Positions 50,500 to 61,475 of a stretch of DNA of 64,000 nt are shown here, one piece after another. The first letter of the stretch is position 1; every line of letters begins with the position of its first letter. The DNA is from Stictocephala bisonia. Taxonomy: Eukaryota; Arthropoda; Insecta; Hemiptera; Membracidae. The stretch lies in assembly GCA_035578905.1 (NCBI GenBank), contig JAQJVL010000290.1, positions 792,944 through 856,943 on the forward strand, written 5' to 3'. Under the pieces are notes generated by a model. The model saw nothing but the letters and a program-made list of their open reading frames with translations, was not told where the DNA came from and did not search any database. A program made the translations under genes and the position numbers.

Positions 50500-50890
50500 A
50501 GACATAACAGTCAACAAAGATAAGACGAAGTTAGCGTGGGACAAGACTCAGCAGGTCGGTTAGAACGCTCCATAGGCTCCACCCCGGATATGGCGCAATG
50601 GAACGACGCAAGAGTCAATCTTTTAAAGGAACCAATCAGAACGGGACATGTGGTTCCAAATATGCCCGTAGATCGCAGCAGCTGTCGGGACTGCTACCTC
50701 GTGGCAAAACCGGAAGGACCGATAGTCTCGAACCCAGAGGAAAATGATACCGGAAAAGAAAGTAAAAAGTGGGGGACCTGAGCTCAACGGTTGAGAGGTG
50801 TTCCTCGCCCCAGTTTGCAAACCATACATCACCAAGAAGGTCGTCCCTCAGTGACACCACCGGCTCCGGGCAACGTTTACGGGAGAATGT
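50500..50890. other. GC-rich insert, origin unknown
   Basis: This block is much less AT-rich than its surroundings. It has frames on both strands (81 codons plus at 50536-50781; 74 and 70 codons minus), none with a recognised domain. It may be the 5' leader of another retroelement, by analogy with the GC-rich leader of the RTE copy at 22505, but no sequence match was seen. Confidence 0.4.
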
Positions 50891-51576
50891 GTTGAAACAT
50901 TTGTGCGTTTTAATGTACTAAATAACAGTTATTACTTATCTCATAACTTTCATGTTATTTTAAATTTTTGTATTCGCGAGTAAATGACAGAATGTACGAT
51001 GGAAATGATCTTCATCCAAGAACCCCACCTCCTCAGATAAGTTAAAACATAAGTAGTTTATAACGATCAATTCATAATGTTTTTTAGTAGTTTGATTAAA
51101 GTTAAAATTTTATATTGAGAATTTTGTCTTGTAAAACAAGTTAAAAAAAAATCATAACACTTCATGTTATAACTTAATAATGATTTTATTCTTTGTGGAA
51201 AACATGTGATTAAAGTAATTTTGTAAAAACTATACCATCTTGATTTATTGTACTATATAGTTCCACCGATTTACCTTAACGACCCTGAGAAATAATAATA
51301 AAAAATCATGCTCTAAATTAAAATTAAATTAAATTAACTTTTATTATTTTAATAAAAAACAACAGAATAATCAAAGTAATGTAACAACCTCCTAAAGGTA
51401 GCAAGTTACAAATTTTCACCCAATAACTTGGGACAAAAAAGAAATAAATTAAATGATTCTGATTTAATAAACAGCATTGATTAATTTAATCAATAGATTA
51501 AATTAATATAATAAATAAGAAGTAACAATGTTACAAACTTATACCACAAATATTCAATTTTATTTTTTCATTTATA

Positions 51577-51960
51577 CAGCAAAAACACGTTGTAAGAATT
51601 GTTTTAAGAAAAAATATAAGAGAGCCATCTCGTCCATTGTTTATAACTATAATTATTTTTCTATTAAGGTACATATTTGTTTGTAAGGCGCTAAAGATTT
51701 TTATTTAAGAAATGGTAACATAACAAATCAAAATTATAATATGCGATCTCTCAGGTGGTCAGAAAAATTTATTGTACCTAAGCCTTATTTTACTTATTTT
51801 ACAATATGTTAAAATTGTTTAGCTCCTAGAAAGTACAATAAAGTTCCTAAAGAATTTAAAGTCTTCAAAATAATAAACGTTTTCTAAATAAATTTAAGAA
51901 TTGAATTCTTAGAATTGCAAATATTGACACTTTATTAAGTATAGTGGCATGAAACCCAAT
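51577..51960 (+). pseudogene. LINE C-terminal fragment
   Basis: The translation shows KHVVRIVLRKNIREPSRPLF, then VCKALKIF, MRSLRWSEKFIVPKPYF and APRKYNKVPKEFK. This resembles the C-terminal tail after the RT domain of Jockey/Daphne-like insect LINEs. Several stops and frame changes are present. It is followed by the 3' untranslated region of the same type of element. Confidence 0.7.
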
Positions 51961-52724
51961 TTGCTATAGTTATTATTATCATTATTTTTATGCATATTTT
52001 CTTTAAAAAACAAACACTTATTTTTATACACACATTTTAAATTAAAATATAGCATTGGGATTTTTTAATCAATTTTATTTATACGTATATTTACCGTCGT
52101 CTGCTGACCTTATATTATTTTGATAAATTCAATAATTTAGGAACCTCTGCACAGGCTTTGCCTTAGAGGCCCTAATTTATTTTCTTGGACTTCATTATAT
52201 GTGTTATACAGCTTTTATTAAAATATAGTTAGACTGATTAATGTAAATTTTTGTAAACAAAAATTATATTTATAATAACAAAATCTAAGTTAGATTAAGT
52301 CTTGTTTGGATTTTTTTTCTTTAGTCTGACCTGGCAAGAATATTTGTAATTGAGTTTCTTTTTTCAAGCTGAAATTGTATTTATTTCTAAGATGTTTGTT
52401 TGTCTGAGAAAATAAAGTGTATTATTATTTTTATTCACTATTTCTGCTTGCCGCTCTTTGTGCTCGTTTCGGGGTAGTGGTAAGGGTCTTGCTGCTGCAG
52501 GGCCTGGATTTCCGGTGTTTGTGGTTCATGAATGATTTGTACAAGCGTGGAAGTATAGATAAAATTAACATTTTATGTCAGGTAAAGTCTATTTATTCTA
52601 TGAAATATATTGTTTTATCATTTTTTATTGTAAAACAAGTAGATGCATCAATTTGCTTGCTAAAGCTTAAAAAGCAAACATTTAAGGTATATGTAGTCAA
52701 TGGTTATTATAATACTACTTGGTA

Positions 52725-52805
52725 TAAAATTTACACTTGGTATTAAGGTTGAGTGGAGAGACAAATTTACATTTGGTATTAAGGTTGAGTGGAGATACGA
52801 ATTTA
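52725..52805. repeat. 36-bp tandem duplication
   Basis: 'tttacaYttggtattaaggt' plus 'tgagtggaga' occurs twice, 36 bp apart. It overlaps the end of a 109-codon frame (52417-52746) that I do not regard as a gene. Confidence 0.85.
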
Positions 52806-54127
52806 CAGTCGTAACTTGCTGTTTTTAATACTTTAAAAAGCTGAATTTATGTTTTTTCAATATTGTGATTGTTTTCGTATTTTAACAGTTCACATTTTTG
52901 TCTTCTTTACACATTTACTTCTCACGACTCTAAATTTAACCAAGCATTGATTTGATTACTATGTTTTTATTTCGTTAATATCTCTAATTACTTTTAATTT
53001 AATTTCAAACAAATTATCCTAATACTCTCTTTTTTAAACTTAGTTTACTAATATTTTTGTGTGAACATGTTACTAGATTGATTGTTATTATTTCCTAAAA
53101 ATTATTTTATCTTCACAAATAATAATAAAAAAACATGTTATGGTTTCTCTCGGATTGTATAGGCATACCTTCGGCTGTATTGTATTTGATTCTTAATCGG
53201 GCCAATGTTAATTCAAATAAAGATTAATGCTTTATTTATGAACGAAAAATTTTAAACTTGACCTTTCTTTAGGAAGAACAGAACTCTGTATAGAGTACTC
53301 AGAGATACGATTTTAATTTGGTCATCTGATTAAATAAAATATACATAAATAAATATTTCTCTAATTTAATAATTTTTAAAGATACCAAAACTTAATGGAA
53401 GAATCCAATTTTATGGGTCGAACTTAATATTTAAAGTATTTACTTTTAAAGACATATTTTTAGAAAATATAAACATGAACCATCTGCAAGTGAAATAATG
53501 TTTTAATGCAAAACGCGGGTGTCAGTTACTGATAAACGCTCTCCCTGGAGGCAAGTGGGGAAGAGAGACTAAGGTGCCATAATTGTTCAACTCACGAGTG
53601 TTTTTTGGAGGAACCGATAAATAAAAACTAGTCTTAGTAATCAGTGTTAATAATCAGTTCAACAGTCAACACAAGGTATGGGAGGATTGACTACGACCAA
53701 AACTGGATAAGAATGTTAACTTTTGTGGATATGCTCCAGATATCTTTAAATAATAAAATTATGTTTAGAATGTAAATCATAGCCAAGTCATTCTTTTGCT
53801 ATATGAATCAACAAAAACAGTACATCATAATAAAAATGTAAATAATTTTTATTGAGATTTTTTATTTTTTATTTAAGGCTGAGTATGCAATAGGTCTGAA
53901 CTACTTGAAAGGTGTATTTTAATATTATTAAATAATTATAGGAACTTACTTTATAACAAATCATTCAATATTCTTCAAGTATATAAAGAGAATAACGCCA
54001 AAGTGATCACCAACTTTCCAACATATAAGCCTGATTCATTTTTACATACCTGTAACGTAATAATATTAATTATAAAGAAAACTTATTATTACTGACAAAT
54101 GAGGTATTTCAATATTTTTCAGCTACA
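52806..54127. other. AT-rich DNA, no gene seen
   Basis: A GC-richer patch at 53510-53580 is unexplained. No coding content was recognised. Confidence 0.5.
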
Positions 54128-54139
54128 TTATTTAAAGTA

Positions 54140-54290
54140 AGTTTGATACCTCACCCCCTCCCCAAACCATCCCGTGGGACAGAATGTACGATGGCGGCGA
54201 TATAGCTTCAAATTTGTTTAAGAGCGTCAAGGGGGTGGCTTTCACACAGCAGTTTGTGTTCTCTCATCCATCAACTTCTCCCCTCACTTG
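54140..54290 (+). repeat. Dispersed repeat E, copy 3
   Basis: 'acctcaccccctcccc' and 'gcgtcaagggggtggct' resemble 56440-56480 and 47150-47170. The 84- and 86-codon frames across it on opposite strands have no known domain. Confidence 0.4.
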
Positions 54291-54573
54291 CCTATCAGAT
54301 ATATTGGTACGGTTGGTTTCCATTACATCAAATGAGGATATATCTATCAAAACTAAGGGTATAGGTTTCCTTCCTGACATGTACATAAACACTTGCAAAC
54401 TAAGTACCTCAATTGTTTTGATTTCAACCACACAGTGATTTGATGGTTTTGTAAATAGACAGTTTTGTATACTGCTCACTGATGAGATATTTATGTAGAC
54501 TTTGCTATCACTTGTCATACACACTGCGTAAATGTCTGTTATATGAAATACTTTTATGGTTACTTTATTACAA

Positions 54574-54609
54574 TAGATTGAAATAATAGATTTATATTAT
54601 TTCAATCTA
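54574..54609. repeat. Inverted repeat, 15-bp arms, 6-nt spacer
   Basis: tagattgaaataata (54574-54588) is complementary to 54595-54609. Confidence 0.9.
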
Positions 54610-56379
54610 ATAAATAAAAATTACATCACTTACTTTTAAATTATTTTTTAAAAAAGACACAAAACCTGTATAACATCTCAGATATTCATAGTCAAAGGGA
54701 TACTATGTACAGCATTATTTTCCAACACCGATTGGATTAAACAATCTTTAGTTTTAATTATTGAAATCCATTATTCATTTCATTATTGCTCTAATCTCAA
54801 ACATAAAATTATATTTTATTATAATGCTTTTGTTTTTATACTACTGTAGTTTTTGGCCAATTTCTAGAAAACCACACCAGACGCTCTAAATAAAAATTTT
54901 TTTAAATGCGTAATAGTAATGTCTTACAAATTGAAATATACAAAACATAACATACGAAATCAATCATATCTACTACTCAGAGAAGCACGACCAAACCAAT
55001 TCAAAGTAAAAATAAAATGTTTAAATGTATTGATTTTGTGATATTTGTAATTAACAAACTTTCTTTAAATATGTATATATTTGAAAATAGTAATATACCT
55101 TCTTAAATTATTAAAATGGGTTAAGAAAAGATAATTTAACGGCATAAAATGTTTATTAGTTTTATTCGTAGCAATTCCTTTTTCCTTTTAATCTCTTTCT
55201 TTCATATTTTACTTTCTCTTAGCTCACGTATTGTTTCCAACCATCCATTCAACGCTCACATTCTATTTTTCTTAAATAATCGTTTGTATTATACTATTTA
55301 AGTTGTAATATTAACTTAACAGCTTTGTTAAGTAAATTGTTTTACATTTAATATTACATTTACTGATCACTAAAGTGCATGGTTTATATAAAGAATTTAC
55401 TTGATATGGAAATAGGATGGAGTTGTAAATTATATGTGCTATTTCTTTTGTATAAGTGTTTGATTAACTGTCGATGATGCTCTTGTATAACTAATTTTAG
55501 GAGTTTTCCAAGTAGATGCGTCAAAAATAAAAATGTTTCAACCATTTAACACTGGCAAAAAGATTTGTTTAACTAACTTTGAGACGTAACTTTCTTTTGG
55601 CTCATGTTACAGTAACTTTATTGAACGTTTAAAAACATTTATACTAAGCCAAGCAACTTTGAACAAATGAACACTTATATTTGTCTTAATGCCAAACTGT
55701 CTTATTTATATCATATCTTTATTCTGATTTTATAAACAGAAAATAAGAATTACTAAGCTCTTTATTTAAATTTCGATGTATGATTGAAATCAGGAAACAT
55801 AATTTATTTTATTAATATTGCTCATTGACGTATTGCAAATATTAAATAAACGTAAAAGTTACTAATGTACCATTTTTATACATATATTTGTATATGGCAA
55901 TATTAAAAATTTTTTAAAAAATAGAAACTTCTAAACACAAGAAATAAATAAAATGATGGTGTAATAGATCAACGATTTGAAAAGACAATAACAATACATT
56001 GGTCAGAAAACAACAAAATCATAGCAATACACAAGGAGAAATAATAATAATGCTAATAATATTCCACTATACCAAAAACTCGTAATAAAAAATATGAAAT
56101 GAATTTATGTACGTGTATAAACATGTAGTGATCAAGGTTATGGTACAGCTTTAATTTTTTTCCTTTTTTGTAAACAAATTTTACTAATCTTAAATCATCA
56201 AAATATTTAATTTACGCAGTGAATTGAATTTACGATAGTTAATTTGCATTCCTTCCAAATTGTTTTAAATTATGACTTTTTTGACAGAATGTTAACAAAT
56301 GCTCATAGCTACATATAACACAAGTAGATATATAGGCGTATAAAGGGAAAGAATATTTTGCTTCTCCTAAGAAACTCGA
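54610..56379. other. AT-rich DNA, no gene seen
   Basis: Nothing recognisable was found. Confidence 0.5.
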
Positions 56380-56520
56380 TTCAGCTACGCAATTTGCCTA
56401 AACTGAAGGATGGTTTCCGATAGCGGTATTTCTACAGAGTGGTGCCAAGGGGGTGTTAAACCCCTCACCCCCTCCCTTCCTCATCACTATATATCCAGTC
56501 TGATATGCAGCTTATAGCAG
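56380..56520 (+). repeat. Dispersed repeat E, copy 4
   Basis: It contains 'gcaatttgcc', 'ggatggtttccgatagcgg', 'gccaagggggtgttaaac', 'cctcaccccctccc' and 'tatatccagtctgatatgca'. It links the other three copies, each of which shares only part. Confidence 0.55.
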
Positions 56521-58016
56521 CTGTAATTCCATCACTTTAACAACTTACTGTTGCTCGCTTGTAATTTTCAACATTATTGTTAGGCTACATAAACATGTAT
56601 TTTGTATTTTATTGTAAGCTACGGTGAAAAATCTATAAATTTTAATATGACAAATTTAAATAGTAAATAGTTATATCATTCATACAAAATCTGTATTACA
56701 TAGGTAACTCTAATTAAAAATTTCAATTTAAATTTTTTTTTTTTTTTAATTTCTGCTTCTTAAATTGTAATGCTTACTGAGCACAACAAAAGGCACTATA
56801 AAAACTAAAAGCATTTAAAGAAGTATTTTGTAGATTTATTGTAATTATTTATCGAAAATTAACAATTATTTGATTAAAAAATATCAAATCATTTTACGAT
56901 TAAAAGTGGTGACCATTTAGCCTGGCCACAAAATTATTCACAGCATCCGGGTTTTAAATACTGCACAGTGACTTTACTGTATTTTCCTTTTGAACAAATT
57001 TAGTAGGGAAGTGCTATATGAAAATAGCATTTCTAAAATCACGCACACCATTAAATCACATGACATTTATATCATCTATTTATAAACACAACAGTCATTA
57101 AGTCTATCTCCAGTAAAAACATTTGTAGATTAATGAAACGTTATAATATGCTTTGGAAACGTGTAAAACAATATTATATTTAAACATCGTGTGTCAAGGT
57201 ATAACTGAACGTATTATTCCAAAAACTATCTTTGACCATTTACATGATATTTGTTATGTAGCATAATTCCTATGGTTATGTAATTCCCACCATCAGCTGT
57301 TCCATATCTAAGTATATTATAAAAACTTCTTTTTATTTTCTAATTGTCCCTACCAAATGATATGATATTTAACTATTACCGATGAGTTATGTAACCTTCG
57401 GGCTACTTAATATAAGTAATAACTACATAAACAATAATAATGATTTGAGTGATTTAAAAAGTGACCTTAAGCTTTATACAGTGAATAAGATTTTGTTCAA
57501 CACCAAACGCGTTGTAAGTCTTGTTATTGGCAGCCTTTAGAACATCTTTTCAGACACGACTGGAATGGAACATTGATTTAATGATCTCACTACGGGGGTC
57601 TCTCATTAGTTCACTAGTAAAGCATTATCTCCGAGAAAAATACGGGGATAGTTACAAAATAGGCATTTTATGGTAGTAAGATTAATATTGATTGGATTTG
57701 ATAAGGATTATGTAACATAAACCAGTGTGAATTGTAAATTTCATTGAAATATTGATATTAATAATACTTATGTATGGATTTGTAGTGAGCTAACATAACT
57801 CTAAGTGTATAAATATTTGTGGGATAAGTCCATAATGAGGAGTATAGTTAGCTCTGGGCTAAGACACCTTATTTAGAAGGGGGGAATTATATATAGCCTG
57901 ATATATTATTGTACCTGAAATAGTTTTGGATAAGTTAACATTCTGAATAGCCTACTAAAACGGCCAAGATTATCTGAAATATTGATAGTTAAATACGTTA
58001 AGTGTCCAATTGTTTA
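56521..58016. other. AT-rich DNA, no gene seen
   Basis: No gene or repeat was recognised. Confidence 0.5.
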
Positions 58017-58482
58017 TTATTCATTATTCATTATTCATCTCTAAGACGCCGATCGTAGAGATATGGGCGAATATGAGGCATGAATGAGTGTGATGAGTGT
58101 AGATGAACGAGTGAAGTCATTGTTACTATCTGAGTTCGACTTATCTCAGAAAGGACTATTTATTAATAGCCCAATAGCCAGGGCAACTATGGGACCTACA
58201 GCTTTACGTGGAATCCGAACCACGTAGTGTTGGTCTGATTTTCAGCTAACTGACAAGTTTGACACTTAGTTCTCTTCTCTACACAACACCCGAACCTTGA
58301 TTACCATTCAACATGGACACTCCAGACTTCTCTAGTAGTGTCTGTATTGATGACAACCATTGAGCGGACGCCATGTCGGTATTAAGAGAACCGAGCATGG
58401 AACCTATCGCCTACAATCTTCCAAATACTTTGTCCCCAAGTAGCTCAGTTATAGCACTGCGCCACCAGTGCCTATAGAAGTA
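58017..58482 (-). mobile_element. Near full-length SINE, different tRNA-like head
   Basis: On the minus strand the copy begins near 58482 with 'ggtggcgcagtgctataact', an A-box-like sequence distinct from the 29460 head. It continues through the body shared with 40179-40490 and the tail shared with 29460-29750 ('ctattgggctattaat', 'tagtaacaatgact', 'catctacactcatcacactc', 'tattcgcccatatctc', 'acgatcggcg'). It ends in repeated GAATAAT units at 58017-58039. This is the most complete copy in the window. Confidence 0.85.
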
Positions 58483-59147
58483 AAAACAAAATATGACAAA
58501 TTACCGCATTTGCTGTAGACACCTGTACTGATATCTAATGGTATAATGGTTTCAAATAAGCGCTCGGAAAATTTTCTTGCGTCCTAATATCTCAGCTACT
58601 AGTTACGAAAAGAAATACAAAGAGAAGTCCACTAGCTACCTGCGAACTAGTCCTAGACCAAAAGCCGACTTCATGAGACCAATATGAGTCTTCTTTCTAA
58701 TAGTGTGTTATGGATATAATTAAAAACCCAAAGCTTTCGAATCGTTTGGATTCAAAATGCATGACTTTAAGTTATTTGATTTATGCTGTATTTGGCCGGA
58801 ATGCTTTAATATAATAATGCTATATAATTGTTTACTACGCGGCGCTTTACACACATTTGTTTATATGAGACCTTCCAATGTTCAATGTGTTCTAAGAAAA
58901 TAAAGGTAAGGCTAAAGTCTTAAGGAAAAATAGCATAAGTAAGAAACATGTAATAAAAATAATCTTACTTTAGATAATGTTTGGTTATTAATCAGGGCTA
59001 GTACGAATGAAATTGAAAACTCAAGTTAATTCATTTTAGTCTATGTCATAAGAGCTATACTATTTTTATGAAGGGTTATTTTTATTGAAGGGGTTATTTC
59101 TTAGTAGAATTACTGCCTTTGTAAAACCATGGATTAGTAGTAAAAAT
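58483..59147. other. No gene recognised
   Basis: Mixed AT-rich sequence with no supported feature. Confidence 0.45.
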
Positions 59148-60235
59148 CATTATGTGTTTAGGTATAAAACGTTGCCTTTTCAAAAAAGCCCAAATTACAA
59201 AGTCTCACATTTTTTCAAACTAACTCATCATGCATGTAATTTTAAGAAATGAAAAGGGATCATGGCATACCTAAATGTCACCAACATAAAGAATATAAAA
59301 CTCATTATGTGTTTAGGTATAAAACGTTGCCTTTTCAAAAAAGCCCAAATTACAAAGTCTCACATTTTTTCAAACTAACTCATCATGCATGTAATTTTAA
59401 GAAATGAAAAGGGATCACGGCATACCTAAATGTCACCAACATAAAGAATATAAAATTCATTATGTGTTTAGGTATAAAACGTTTCCTTTTCAAAAAAGCC
59501 CAAATTACAAAGTCTCACATTTTTTTCAAACTAACTCATCATGCATGTAATTTTAAGAAATGTAAAAAGGGATCACGGCATACCTAAATGTCACCAACAT
59601 AAAGAATATAAAACTCATTATGTGTTTAGGTATAAAACGTTGCCTTTTCAAAAAAGCCTAAATTACAAAGTCTCACATTTTTTCAAACTAACCCATCATG
59701 CATGTAATTTTAAGAAATGAAAAGGGATCACGGCATACCTAAAAGTCACTAACATAAAGAATATAATACTCACTACGTGTTTAGGTATAAAACGTTGCCT
59801 TTTCAAAAGAGCCCAAATTACAAAGTCTCACATTTTTTTCAAACTAACCCATCATGCATGTAATTTTAAGAAATGAAAAGGGATCACGGCATACCTAAAT
59901 GTCACCAACATAAAGAATATAAAACTCATTATCTGTTTAGGTATAAAACGTTGCCTTTTCAAAAAAGCCCAAATTACAAAGTCTCACATTTTTTCAAACT
60001 AACCCATCATGCATGTAATTTTAAGAAATGAAAACGGATCATGGCATACCTAAATGTCACCAACATAAAGAATATAAAACTCATTATATGTTTAGGTATA
60101 AAACGTTGCCTTTTCAAAAAAGCCCAAATTAGAGTCTCAAATTTTTTTCAAACTAACCCATCATGCATGTAATTTTAAGAAATGAAAAGGGATCACGGCA
60201 TACTTAAATGTCATCAACATAAAGAATATAAAACT
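59148..60235. repeat. 155-bp satellite, 7 units
   Basis: 'cattatgtgtttaggtataa' or a close variant starts units at 59148, 59303, 59458, 59616, 59771, 59927 and 60082. Units contain 'cttttcaaaaaagcccaaat', 'catcatgcatgtaatttta' and 'ggcatacctaaatgtcacc'. Differences between units are few, mainly T-run length and single substitutions; the last lacks a few bases. The low divergence suggests recent amplification. Confidence 0.97.
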
Positions 60236-60339
60236 CTGTACAGAAAAACAAGTAAAACAAATAGGACAGCGTATTGCATTATCAAATGTCCAGATAAAAA
60301 TATTTTAAAATCGTCATGGATAGGATTCCACGGTCGTCA

Positions 60340-60500
60340 CTATCACTAACAAATTCTAGGTTCTCGGAGTCGAGTTCTGTGATACAGTGATCGTCTCGCC
60401 CTGAGGATGGCATACTGGAATGTGGCCGAAACTTCGGCATTGTTTGTACGAAGATAGTCCAGTGACGCGGTCAAACCCTGAAGCACTAGAATTGTTAACA
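60340..60500 (+). repeat. Retroelement-like hairpin segment
   Basis: A CTGAGGA at 60401-60407 and GAAA at 60428-60431 are separated by partly pairing sequence (ggcat/atg-tggcc). GAAA is followed by CTTCG (60432-60436) pairing with CGAAG (60449-60453). This resembles the hammerhead-type core seen in Penelope-like and other retroelements, but the cleavage-site context and stem I are not convincing. A 66-codon frame on the minus strand is incidental. Confidence 0.3.
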
Positions 60501-60744
60501 TTTTAAAAACAATTCTTAACGAATTCTTATTAAAATAACGAATCACTTCAAAACATTAAGCCAAATCGAGAAGAAAAGAAACTACATAAAACAGATTAGA
60601 GTCTTCGGTTTGGTTTTTATTTTTTTCTGCAACTTGTTGGTTTGACCAATTATCTATGAGTCTCAGTAATCTATGAATTTATTTAAATGGTTTTTGAAAA
60701 AAGCTTTACATGACAATAAATCCGTGGATTCTCAACAGTTCAGT

Positions 60745-60885
60745 TGAGAACCAAGTCACGTCGGTCCGATTCAATTGCATGTTTTCATCAGGCCGATATT
60801 TTGTGACACTAAAATCCATGTCACGTCTCTGCTATTAAGCATCGCCATTCATAAATTGGGGTAGCTGTCTGCAGGGTTCGTCGAT
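60745..60885 (+). repeat. Dispersed repeat B, copy 3
   Basis: It shares 'gcatgttttcatcag', 'gatattttgtgacac' and 'gtcacgtctctgctattaag' with the copies at 33805 and 44205 (reverse). Confidence 0.65.
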
Positions 60886-61310
60886 ACCTAGCTTGGTTCT
60901 AGATAATGATGCCTCAGTTCGGTTAGTTCTTAGTGTATTGAGAGGTTTATTTAATATAACATTAGTGTTGATTGTTTTAATAACCAATCTCATTACAATA
61001 CTAGGGCCTACTAGCCTATTGTCATTGATAAGTATTTTATTAATGATCAACCACCAAACTATAAAGTAGCATTAGCCCAAAGATAGATAATTCGGAATAT
61101 TTGTTTCGCTATACTGAGCAATAAATGAGTATTTTTCGGAGTAAATACTGTTGATTGACAATCCTTTAAATTGATAACCAAAATTGAGAGAAAAAAATGA
61201 AGGTATTTATTTGCACTTAACAGTAAACATGAACCAATGATTTACCTGCAGTTATAAGAAAAATGTTAGTACCATGGTTCCCTTGACTCCCACCTTTTGG
61301 GTAAATTTGG

Positions 61311-61475
61311 GAGTGCTGGTGCCCGAGCAGTTTAAGGCGCCAGGCCTTCGAACCTGATTTAGAGATAGCAGCGTAGTTTGGTCGGTAGCGTAGTTGGTTC
61401 AATCCCAGCTTCATGTGCTAAAGGTTCTCAGTTCGATCCCAATCAGAGTCATAATACATTTTGAGAAGGATCACA
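61311..61475 (+). mobile_element. Two overlapping tRNA-like SINE heads
   Basis: The first head has a Leu/Ser-type A-box region, 'gcccgagcagtttaaggcgc' from 61321, and a good B-box match GGTTCAATCCC at 61396-61406. The second starts at 61380 and equals the 29460 head: TAGCGTAGTTGG at 61386-61397, an anticodon-arm-like AGC-ttcatgt-GCT with CAT, and AGTTCGATCCC at 61430-61440. 'atcagagtc' and 'acattttgagaaggatca' follow, as in 29520-29552. The copy then diverges, so the shared tail is missing. Neither head folds into a complete tRNA. Confidence 0.7.

Larger units (their letters stand above)
49430..52433 (+). mobile_element. Decayed LINE (Jockey/Daphne-like), interrupted
   Basis: The first part (49430-50298) holds reverse-transcriptase sequence. 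A later part (51577-51960) holds typical C-terminal sequence (KHVVRIVLRK, then IREPSRPLF). A 3' untranslated end with 'cacaggctttgccttagagg' follows, finishing in an AATAAAGTG-ATTATT tail near 52433. Between them lies about 1.3 kb not resembling the element, including a GC-rich block at 50500-50890. Either one element was split by an insertion, or two fragments of related elements lie in series. Confidence 0.7.

Noticed and set aside
52447..52510. tRNA-like SINE head (cgtttcggggtagtggtaag)
   Set aside because: The arms do not pair convincingly and the B-box match is poor.
52417..52746. 109-codon frame with hydrophobic start as a secreted protein
   Set aside because: It starts in the 3' tail of the decayed LINE and ends in a tandem duplication; no family match.
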